Below are positions 58,037 through 64,000 of a stretch of DNA of 64,000 nt, piece by piece. Position numbers and translations under genes: made by a program. Position 1 is the stretch's first letter, and each line of letters begins with the position of its first letter. The DNA comes from Oscillospiraceae bacterium (GTDB lineage: Bacteria; Bacillota; Clostridia; Oscillospirales; Ruminococcaceae): the NCBI GenBank assembly GCA_017847875.1, contig JAGASN010000034.1, positions 1-64,000 of the forward strand, read 5' to 3'. The notes under the pieces are model-generated. The model was not told where the DNA came from, made no database searches, and saw only the letters and a program-made list of their open reading frames with translations.

Positions 58037-59089
58037 ATGGAGATCCTTAAAAAGGAACAATACCCAGAATACGAGGCTTTTTGCAAAAGCCACCCCCAGG
58101 GCGGATTCACTCAGTCCACCCTTTGGTACGGAGTTAAAAACAACTGGGGTCACGAAGTTGTTGTTTCCAGAAACGAAACCGGCGAAATAGTCGGCGGAAT
58201 GTCTGTTTTGATACAAAAAATTCCTCTTATCGGAACAAGCTTTCTCTATGCTCCGAGAGGTCCGGTCTGCAATCTTCACGACAAATCGGTTCTTGAGGAC
58301 CTTATGAAAGGCGCAAAAGTTCTTGCGAAGAAGCATAACGCCCATAACTTCAAAATGGACCCGGACGTTTCTGTTTCTGATGAGGAATTTTTAAAAATTG
58401 CCGATGAACTCGGCTTTAAAAGAAAATTCGGTCCCACCGGTTTTGAAACCATTCAGTGCCGCTTCAACTATCGCCTTTATATAAAGGACCGCACCGAGGA
58501 CGAGGTTTTCATGAACCTTACCCAAAAATGCCGCTATAACGTCCGCGTTGCGATAAAACACGGCGTTGAAATAAAGGTAGTCGGAAAAGAATATCTCGAT
58601 GAATTTATGAGAATTATGAAAACCACCGGCGAAAGGGACGGCTTCAATATCCGCCCGAAGGAATATTTCGAGAGAATGCTCGATTCCCTCGGCGAACACG
58701 TCCGCCTTTATATGGGATTCTATAACGGACAGGCGGTTTGCGGAACAATTACCACAAACTATGCCGGAAAATGCTGCTACGTATATGGCGCTTCCGACAA
58801 CGCTTTCAGAAACGTTATGCCCAACTATCTTATCCAGTGGGAAATGATAAAATGGGCGATAGAAACCGGTTGCGAAGTTTATGACTTCCAGGGAATTTCC
58901 GGAAACCTTGAGGACGAAAGCGACCACCTCTATGGACTATACCGCTTCAAACGCGGTTTTAACGGCCAGGTGGACGAACTTCCCGGCGAATTTGATATAA
59001 CCTATAAACCCATCGCGGCGAAAATGGTAAAACACGCAATAAAACTTAACGGAAAACTCCATAAGCTTAAAAAGAGGTTCGGAAAATGA
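58037..59089 (+). CDS. FemA/FemB-type peptidoglycan bridge aminoacyltransferase
   Basis: This 350-residue protein consists of two GNAT-like domains. SHPQGGFTQSTLWYGVKNNWG (split at about 15-35), the GTSFLYAPRGPV segment and the C-terminal YDFQGISG and LYGLYRFKRGFNG are typical. These enzymes transfer amino acids from aminoacyl-tRNA to the peptidoglycan precursor. Which amino acid is used is unknown. It lies in tight array with the queG-like gene (1 bp) and the decarboxylase (4-nt overlap). Confidence 0.9.
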   Translation: MEILKKEQYPEYEAFCKSHPQGGFTQSTLWYGVKNNWGHEVVVSRNETGEIVGGMSVLIQKIPLIGTSFLYAPRGPVCNLHDKSVLEDLMKGAKVLAKKHNAHNFKMDPDVSVSDEEFLKIADELGFKRKFGPTGFETIQCRFNYRLYIKDRTEDEVFMNLTQKCRYNVRVAIKHGVEIKVVGKEYLDEFMRIMKTTGERDGFNIRPKEYFERMLDSLGEHVRLYMGFYNGQAVCGTITTNYAGKCCYVYGASDNAFRNVMPNYLIQWEMIKWAIETGCEVYDFQGISGNLEDESDHLYGLYRFKRGFNGQVDELPGEFDITYKPIAAKMVKHAIKLNGKLHKLKKRFGK

Positions 59090-60372
59090 ACCCTCTCGAA
59101 AACGCTTTGAATGAATATATCGGAAAAGATTTTTCGCGCTTTCATATGCCCGGGCATAAGGGTGCGGAAAATTTTCCGGAATATTATAAATTCGACGTAA
59201 CGGAAGTCGAAGGCACCGACAGCCTTTTTGAAGCTTCCGAAGCGATTTTTGAAACGGAAAAGCGCTTCGCGAAAATTTACGGAGCGGGCGCAAGCCTTCT
59301 TTCCGCCGGAGGTTCAACCCTTTGTATCCAGGCGATGCTTGCAACCGCTTTGAATCCGGGAGAAAAATTAATCATTGCAAGAAATTGCCACGCTTCCGCA
59401 GTCAACACAATTGCGCTTCTTGACCTTGAACCGATTTGGATAAACCCGAGAGATTTAAGGGCGGCGGAAAAAGCCTTTGAAGAAAATCCGGAAGCAAAAG
59501 CTATATATCTTACTTCGCCGGATTATTTCGGAGTGCTCAGCGATATCGAAGCTTTTTCAAAACTTGCTCATGAAAACGGCGCAAAACTTCTTGTGGATAA
59601 CGCCCACGGCGCGCATCTTCACTTTTTCCCGACGGACATGCACCCAATTTCTCTCGGCGCTGATATGTGCGCGGATTCTCTTCACAAAAGTCTTCCGGTT
59701 TTAACAGGAGGAGCGCTTTTGCACCTTAAAGATGAAAACCTGCGTGATGCTGCGAAGCAAAAAATGCGCCTTTTCGGTTCAACAAGTCCAAGCTATCTTA
59801 TAATGCTCTCTGCGGATAAATGTGCGGATTATCTTGAAAACAGCGCGAAACATGATTTTGCAATGCTGGGCGGAAAAGTCGCGAATCTTCGCTATAAGGC
59901 TTTTGAGCACGGACTTGCCCCAAAAACAAGAAACGTTGAACCCGTAAGGCTCACCCTTTCGGTAAAATCCACCGAAATGACCGGCGAAGAATTCGGAAGA
60001 AAGCTTCGTGAGCACGGAATTGAACCGGAATATGTGAACGATGAATGGGCGGTGCTCATGGCTTCGCCTTTCAATACCGAAAGGGATTTTGAAAGGGTCG
60101 CAAAATTTATTGAAGATACTTTCGGAAACGGTTTTGCCGCTTTTGAGGAACGCCTTTTGAAAATGCCGGAAAAAGCAATGTCTGTAAGAACTGCGGTTTT
60201 TGCGGAAACGGAGGAAATCGAAACCGAAAAAGCGGCCGGAAGAATTGCCGCAAGGCTTAATCTTCCCTGTCCGCCGTGTATCGCTCTTGCGGTTCCGGGA
60301 GAAATAATTGACGAAAAAATCGTCGGACTTCTTGAAAAATATGGCGTTGACAGAATAAATGTTGTAAAATAA
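59086..60372 (+). CDS. YaaO-like Orn/Lys/Arg decarboxylase family enzyme
   Basis: This 428-residue PLP protein (fold type I) has the PLP lysine K201 in SLHKSLPVLTGGALLH, the N-terminal FHMPGHKGAENFPE (about 18-31) and VDNAHGAHLHFFP before it. The family decarboxylates lysine, arginine or ornithine; the specificity is not predictable here. Its neighbour darA makes the arrangement similar to Bacillus yaaO-tmk-darA. The start overlaps the femAB stop (ATGA). Confidence 0.9.
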   Translation: MNPLENALNEYIGKDFSRFHMPGHKGAENFPEYYKFDVTEVEGTDSLFEASEAIFETEKRFAKIYGAGASLLSAGGSTLCIQAMLATALNPGEKLIIARNCHASAVNTIALLDLEPIWINPRDLRAAEKAFEENPEAKAIYLTSPDYFGVLSDIEAFSKLAHENGAKLLVDNAHGAHLHFFPTDMHPISLGADMCADSLHKSLPVLTGGALLHLKDENLRDAAKQKMRLFGSTSPSYLIMLSADKCADYLENSAKHDFAMLGGKVANLRYKAFEHGLAPKTRNVEPVRLTLSVKSTEMTGEEFGRKLREHGIEPEYVNDEWAVLMASPFNTERDFERVAKFIEDTFGNGFAAFEERLLKMPEKAMSVRTAVFAETEEIETEKAAGRIAARLNLPCPPCIALAVPGEIIDEKIVGLLEKYGVDRINVVK

Positions 60373-60431
60373 AGTTTAATCCCGCGTTTGCGGTTAAATA
60401 TTACATAATCTTCCCAAGGAGGAACAATAAT

Positions 60432-60752
60432 ATGAAAATGATAATGGCAATCGTCTCCGGCGATGACAGCAGCGCTGTTTCCGCAGCACTTACCAAAGCA
60501 AGATACTCCGTAACAAAACTCGCAACCACCGGCGGTTTTCTTATGAGCGGAAACACAACTTTCCTCATCGGCGTTAACGATGATCAGGTCGAAGACGTTA
60601 TCGCGATTATTGCAAAACACAGCAAAAAACGCAAACAGATGGTTCCCAACAACAGCTTTGATGTCGGCATGTATTCCGCATTCCCGGTTGAAGTAACCGT
60701 TGGCGGCGCAACCGTTTTTGTAATGAACGTCGAACATTTCGAGAAGGTTTAA
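60432..60752 (+). CDS. darA: Cyclic di-AMP receptor DarA (PstA)
   Basis: This 106-residue PII-like trimeric protein binds cyclic di-AMP. The family sequence MKMIMAIVSGDDSSAVSAAL and the TTGGFLMSGNTTFLIGV segment (about 37-53) are well conserved. AAGGAGG is upstream. It is one base before holB. This is the third PII-type fold in the window, besides the two PII-like proteins at 31643-32386. Confidence 0.92.
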   Translation: MKMIMAIVSGDDSSAVSAALTKARYSVTKLATTGGFLMSGNTTFLIGVNDDQVEDVIAIIAKHSKKRKQMVPNNSFDVGMYSAFPVEVTVGGATVFVMNVEHFEKV

Positions 60753-60753
60753 A

Positions 60754-61695
60754 ATGCCCGGAACAAAAGAACTTAAAGGGACGCTTTCCGCAGCATTGCG
60801 CGAAGGTATCCTTTCCCATGCCGTTCTTATTGAAGGCGAAAAAGGAACCGGAAGAAGGGAACTTGCACTCTGGCTTGCAAAAGCGATTCTTTGCAGGGAG
60901 GAAAACAGACCTTGCGGGAACTGTTCCGTTTGCCGGAAAATTGAAAACGGAAACCACCCGGACGTTGAAATTTTCGGCGGAAACGGCGGAGCAAGAAGTT
61001 TTCATATTGAAAGCATAAGGGAAATAAAAAATTCCCTCTGGCTTGCGCCGAATGAATCCGAACAAAAGGTCTATATTCTTCTTGATATTGAAAATATGAC
61101 CCAGGAAGCCCAGAACGCGCTTCTTAAATCCCTTGAAGAACCGCCGGCGCACGCAAGATTCATTCTTACCTGCGACAACCGAAAAAGCCTTCTTGATACA
61201 ATCATAAGCCGTTCAACGGTTTATACCCTTGAACCGCCGACGAGGGAGGAATGCGCCTTTGCGCTCCGGGAAAAATTTCCGGAACTTTCCGAAAGTGAAG
61301 CGGAGCTTTTTTCAATTGCTTACGGCGGAAATTTCGGCGCCGCAAGCGCCGGTTTTTCCGAAGGCATGGGCGAAATCGTTCTTCTTGCATCAAAAGTTCC
61401 CGAACTTCTTAAAAAAGGCGACAGTTACAGCCTTGCGGCGGAACTTTCATCAAAATGCAAAACAAGGGCGGAACTTTCGGAATTTCTCGAAAGGCTTCTT
61501 AACATAACCGGACGCTGCGGAATTGACCGCGCTGCCGGAAAAAAAGCACCGGTGAGGGTCAGCCCCATCGAGGCAGTAAAAACATCAGAAATCATTGAAC
61601 GGGGAAAACTTTCCGTTTTGCAAAACTGCTCCATTGAACTTATCGAAAGCTGGCTTTGCATGGAACTTTCCCGAATTTTCGGAGGAAATTTATGA
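60754..61695 (+). CDS. holB: DNA polymerase III delta' subunit
   Basis: This 313-residue clamp-loader subunit has an AAA+ fold with a degenerate P-loop (GEKGTGRREL, about 26-35: no Lys-Ser/Thr, as expected for a non-ATPase delta'). The zinc module (CREENRPCGNCSVC, about 47-60) and QNALLKSLEEPPAHARFIL with SRSTVYTLEP (about 112-155) are clear. It ends with an ATGA overlap with ricT. Confidence 0.92.
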   Translation: MPGTKELKGTLSAALREGILSHAVLIEGEKGTGRRELALWLAKAILCREENRPCGNCSVCRKIENGNHPDVEIFGGNGGARSFHIESIREIKNSLWLAPNESEQKVYILLDIENMTQEAQNALLKSLEEPPAHARFILTCDNRKSLLDTIISRSTVYTLEPPTREECAFALREKFPELSESEAELFSIAYGGNFGAASAGFSEGMGEIVLLASKVPELLKKGDSYSLAAELSSKCKTRAELSEFLERLLNITGRCGIDRAAGKKAPVRVSPIEAVKTSEIIERGKLSVLQNCSIELIESWLCMELSRIFGGNL

Positions 61696-62546
61696 GCGAA
61701 AAGATCGAAGTTATAGGCGTCCGCTTTAAAGAAGTCGGAAAAGTCTATTATTTTGACCCGGAGGGCGAAAAATTTTCCATCGGCGACAGAGTAATCGTTG
61801 AAACAAGCCGCGGAACCGAATGCGGCGAAGTTGCGGCGGATAACCGCTTTGTTTCCGAAGATAAAGTTATAATGCCCCTTAAAAAAGTTCTTCGCTTTGC
61901 AACGGCGGAGGACCTTAAGCACGTTGAGGAAAACGAGCGTCTTGAAAAACAGGCTTTTGAAAAATGCCTTGTAAAAATTGCGGAACACGGTCTTGATATG
62001 AAGCTTGTTGACGTTGAATATACTTTCGATAACAGCAAGATAATTTTCTATTTTACCGCGGACGGAAGAATCGATTTCCGTGAACTTGTAAAAGACCTTG
62101 CGGCAATTTTCCGCACAAGGATCGAACTTCGCCAGATCGGAGTCCGCGACGAAGCAAAAATGCTCGGAGGCCTCGGAATTTGCGGAAGACCTTTCTGCTG
62201 TTCCCAATTCCTCGGGGAATTTGCTCCGGTTTCGGTAAAAATGGCGAAGGAACAGGGACTTTCCCTCAATCCCACAAAAATTTCCGGAACCTGCGGAAGG
62301 CTTATGTGCTGCCTTAAATATGAGCAGGAAGGCTATGAGGAACTTATCAGAACAATGCCGAGAATCGGCGCCGCGGTTAAAACCCCGGACGGAAACGGCG
62401 TTGTTGTCGATCTTAACCTTATGACCGGAATGCTTACGGTAAAAATGGACGATGCACCGGACGGTGCACCGAAATCTTTCCACAAATCTTTCGTAAAGCG
62501 AATTCGCGGCGAAAGAGAAGAACCAAGAACCGAAGAGGAAGAATAA
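61692..62546 (+). CDS. ricT: PSP1/RicT family regulatory protein
   Basis: This 284-residue protein has the PSP1 domain (about 10-150) and the iron-sulfur cysteines of RicT: CGRPFCCSQFLGEF (about 166-179) and CGRLMCCLKYEQEGYEEL (about 205-222). In Bacillus the RicTAF complex with two [4Fe-4S] clusters promotes RNase Y-dependent mRNA maturation and sporulation. Start and order (holB-ricT) match Bacillus. It is followed by ferredoxin genes instead of yabA. Confidence 0.92.
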   Translation: MSEKIEVIGVRFKEVGKVYYFDPEGEKFSIGDRVIVETSRGTECGEVAADNRFVSEDKVIMPLKKVLRFATAEDLKHVEENERLEKQAFEKCLVKIAEHGLDMKLVDVEYTFDNSKIIFYFTADGRIDFRELVKDLAAIFRTRIELRQIGVRDEAKMLGGLGICGRPFCCSQFLGEFAPVSVKMAKEQGLSLNPTKISGTCGRLMCCLKYEQEGYEELIRTMPRIGAAVKTPDGNGVVVDLNLMTGMLTVKMDDAPDGAPKSFHKSFVKRIRGEREEPRTEEEE

Positions 62547-62582
62547 TTCCTTTTTTAATAAAAATTTCAGGAGGATTTTATC

Positions 62583-62759
62583 ATGGCCTATAAAATTTCC
62601 GATATGTGTATCGAATGCGGAACCTGCGCAGAAAACTGCCCCGTCGGCGCAATTGAACCCGGCGACGGAAAATACGTTATCAACCCGGCAAAATGCATTG
62701 ATTGCGGAACCTGTTCCTATTCCTGCCCCGTTGGTGCGGCACAGCCCGGCGACGATTGA
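62583..62759 (+). CDS. 2[4Fe-4S] ferredoxin, copy 1
   Basis: This 58-residue clostridial ferredoxin has two CxxCxxCxxxCP clusters (CIECGTCAENCP and CIDCGTCSYSCP). It shuttles electrons between low-potential enzymes such as hydrogenase and pyruvate:ferredoxin oxidoreductase. AGGAGG precedes the ATG. A terminator hairpin (AACGGAAAGC/GCTTTCCGTT) follows at about 62770-62801. Confidence 0.93.
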   Translation: MAYKISDMCIECGTCAENCPVGAIEPGDGKYVINPAKCIDCGTCSYSCPVGAAQPGDD

Positions 62760-62769
62760 TAATTAAGCA

Positions 62770-62801
62770 AAAAAACGGAAAGCTTTGGCTTTCCGTTTTT
62801 T
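62770..62801 (+). terminator. Terminator of ferredoxin copy 1
   Basis: An AACGGAAAG/CTTTCCGTT stem is followed by a T run. Confidence 0.8.
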
Positions 62802-62806
62802 ACGTA

Positions 62807-62834
62807 TTGATTTTTTCAGAATATGTGATAGAAT
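62807..62834 (+). promoter_or_regulatory. Extended -10 promoter of ferredoxin copy 2
   Basis: TTGATT (62807-62812), 16-bp spacer and TAGAAT (62829-62834) with the extended element TGTGA before it. Nearly the same promoter occurs at 63095-63122. Confidence 0.65.
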
Positions 62835-62866
62835 AAAAGTATCTTTTAAAAGGAGGTTCTTTTATT

Positions 62867-63037
62867 ATGGCATACAAAATTTCCGATGCTTGCATCATGT
62901 GCGGCGCTTGCGCAGATGCTTGCCCTGTTGAAGCAATTTCCGAAGGCGACGGCAAATACGTTATCGATCCCGATAAATGCATCGATTGCGGTTCCTGCGC
63001 AGGAGAATGCCCCGTTGGCGCTCCCGAAGAAGCATAA
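62867..63037 (+). CDS. 2[4Fe-4S] ferredoxin, copy 2
   Basis: This 56-residue ferredoxin has CIMCGACADACP and CIDCGSCAGECP clusters and an acidic surface. It is close to copy 1 (shared MAYKISD N-terminus). AAGGAGG precedes ATG 62867. Codons are of the highly expressed type (GCT, GTT, AAA). Confidence 0.93.
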   Translation: MAYKISDACIMCGACADACPVEAISEGDGKYVIDPDKCIDCGSCAGECPVGAPEEA

Positions 63038-63053
63038 TTCAGGTATTTACTGA

Positions 63054-63086
63054 AGAAGGAAGGCTTTGGCCTTCCTTCTTTTTTTG
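63054..63086 (+). terminator. Terminator of ferredoxin copy 2
   Basis: An AGAAGGAAGGC/GCCTTCCTTCT stem is followed by a T run. Confidence 0.8.
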
Positions 63087-63094
63087 TGTAAATA

Positions 63095-63122
63095 TTGATT
63101 TTTATAAAATATGTGCTAAAAT
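63095..63122 (+). promoter_or_regulatory. Extended -10 promoter of ferredoxin copy 3
   Basis: TTGATT (63095-63100), 16-bp spacer and TAAAAT (63117-63122) with the TGTGC extended element. Confidence 0.65.
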
Positions 63123-63155
63123 TAAAATATAACGAAAGGGGGCGGCCGAAAGCTT

Positions 63156-63335
63156 ATGGCATATGTTATCACAAGCGCCTGCATTGAATGCGGAAAATGC
63201 GAAAAGGAATGTCCGAAAGAAGCAATCTATCCAAGCTGCGGACAGTATGCGGTAATTCCGAGAAGATGTATCGAATGCGGAAAATGCGCGAAGGTCTGTC
63301 CCGTCGGCGCACCCGTTAAAAAAGAGAAAAAATGA
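63156..63335 (+). CDS. 2[4Fe-4S] ferredoxin, copy 3 (basic variant)
   Basis: This 59-residue ferredoxin has CIECGKCEKECP and CIECGKCAKVCP clusters but a lysine-rich surface and C-terminus (VKKEKK), unlike the acidic copies 1 and 2. It may serve a different partner. The ribosome site is AAAGGGGG at about 63135-63142, further away than usual. It lies before the methyltransferase. Confidence 0.9.
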   Translation: MAYVITSACIECGKCEKECPKEAIYPSCGQYAVIPRRCIECGKCAKVCPVGAPVKKEKK

Positions 63336-63340
63336 TTTTT

Positions 63341-63362
63341 CGGGAAGGGAAATCCCTTCCCG
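63341..63362 (+). terminator. Terminator of ferredoxin copy 3
   Basis: A CGGGAAGGGA/TCCCTTCCCG stem is followed by T-rich sequence. Confidence 0.75.
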
Positions 63363-63389
63363 CTTTTTATATTTTGCAAGAGGTTTTTT

Positions 63390-64000
63390 ATGGATATAAT
63401 CGTAAACGATTTTTACGGCCTTGATATGGCAACAACAAAAGAATATGGTTTTGGCGGCGATGCTCTTTTGCTTGCGGAATTTGCAAGGCCGAAATTCAAA
63501 GACGTGGTGCTCGATCTTTGCACAGGCTGCGGAGTCGTTCCGGTTATGATGATGGCAAACGGTTTTAAGGGAAGAGTAACTGCCGTTGATATCCAGCCCG
63601 GCGCAATTGAACTTTGTAAATGGACCGCGGAAAAAAACAATATTCAGGACAGGTTTTTCCCGGTTCTTGCGGATCTTAACGAACTGGACTGGCCTGCGGA
63701 AAGCTTCAGCCTTATAACCGTTAATCCGCCTTATTTTGTTGCCGGTTCCGGAAAGGAAAACGGAACGGAATCCCGTGATCTTGCAAGGCGCGAAAGCGGC
63801 TGTACCCTTGCCCAGGTTACAAAAGTTGCGGGAAAACTTCTTAAATACGGCGGAAGATTCTGTATGTGCCACAGGCCCGAAAGACTTGCGGACGTTATTT
63901 TTGAAATGCGGAAGAACAAAATTGAACCGAAGCGTCTTACTTTTGTCAACAACGCAACGGATTCCGCGGAACCATGGCTTATCCTTATCGAAGGGAAAAA
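63390..64000 (+). CDS. trmN6: tRNA1(Val) adenine-37 N6-methyltransferase (partial)
   Basis: This is a 5' portion of the gene (about 203 codons), cut by the window end. The SAM motif I (VLDLCTGCGVVPV, about 40-52) and the N6-adenine motif NPPYF (about 112-116) are visible. The family methylates A37 of tRNA-Val. It matches the last gene of the Bacillus yaaO-to-trmN region. The ribosome site is AGAGG. Confidence 0.88.
   Translation, partial: MDIIVNDFYGLDMATTKEYGFGGDALLLAEFARPKFKDVVLDLCTGCGVVPVMMMANGFKGRVTAVDIQPGAIELCKWTAEKNNIQDRFFPVLADLNELDWPAESFSLITVNPPYFVAGSGKENGTESRDLARRESGCTLAQVTKVAGKLLKYGGRFCMCHRPERLADVIFEMRKNKIEPKRLTFVNNATDSAEPWLILIEGK

Noticed and set aside
1..64000. CRISPR arrays, restriction-modification or large insertion sequences
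   Set aside because: No regularly spaced repeats, no cas or R-M motifs, and no transposase genes were found on either strand.

Overview
The window looks like chromosome from a spore-forming, anaerobic, Gram-positive clostridial bacterium, probably of the Oscillospiraceae/Ruminococcaceae type. The family-level placement is inference. Supporting signs are spoIIID and spoIID genes, an IspH-ribosomal protein S1 fusion gene, a PdaB-type deacetylase, strong AGGAGG ribosome binding sites with frequent TTG starts, three small 2[4Fe-4S] ferredoxins, and GAA/AAA/CTT-rich coding at moderate GC. Nearly every intergenic gap holds a compact hairpin terminator, so operon ends are easy to see.

Layout. Positions 1-3000 are the AT-richer end of an integrated element: three unrecognised genes, two of them tandem paralogues, plus a tyrosine recombinase with repeats on both sides. 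Positions 3000-5900 carry yebC, an ArsP_2-type metal permease and a PdaB-like deacetylase. Positions 6000-10800 form an operon: RpiR regulator, BaiN-like flavoprotein, cmk, ispH-rpsA. A GlpT-like transporter and tRNA-Arg(ACG) follow. Downstream of the tRNA is a gene-free stretch (12386-12802) with a second copy of the tRNA 3' end, a multibranched fold built from T-arm sequence, and long perfect palindromes.

Positions 13600-20000 hold a cysteine desulfurase, thiI and a 1302-residue protein. That protein joins a CinA-like cytosolic part, a membrane segment, a class B sortase, three Ig-like repeats and a SpoIID-type lytic transglycosylase. Positions 20000-23700 are the glycolytic operon pgk-tpiA-gpmI. 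Positions 24000-31600 contain an ECF S component, an XRE-TPR regulator, an MFS exporter, SpoIID, a lipoprotein, a DUF1846 protein and exonuclease III. Positions 31600-34100 are an operon of a duplicated DUF1538 membrane protein with two PII-like proteins. Positions 34200-39000 contain a YgeW-like carbamoyltransferase homologue lacking its carbamoyl-phosphate motifs, a nucleotidyltransferase, and a radical-SAM/DUF4130 DNA-repair pair behind a LexA-type SOS box.

Positions 39000-44200 hold a DMT permease, a divergent LCP protein, a DUF1385-like protein, spoIIID, and a MerR regulator with its apparent target, a diaminopentanoate-dehydrogenase-like gene. The same operator sequence lies in front of both. 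Positions 44200-54350 are mostly housekeeping: VanY, RsmE, PduL, YfcE, YigZ, L31 and phosphoglucomutase. Positions 54400-55600 are a small AT-rich islet with an XRE repressor and a divergent promoter. The last part (55700-64000) runs yifB, queG-like, femAB-like, a YaaO-like decarboxylase, darA, holB, ricT, three ferredoxins and trmN6. It parallels the Bacillus yaaO-tmk-darA-yaaR-holB-ricT-yabA-trmN region but lacks tmk, yaaR and yabA.

The best candidates for undescribed biology are the CinA-sortase-SpoIID fusion, the DUF1538/PII-like operon, the tRNA-derived structured element, the motif-less YgeW homologue, and the MerR circuit with duplicated operators.
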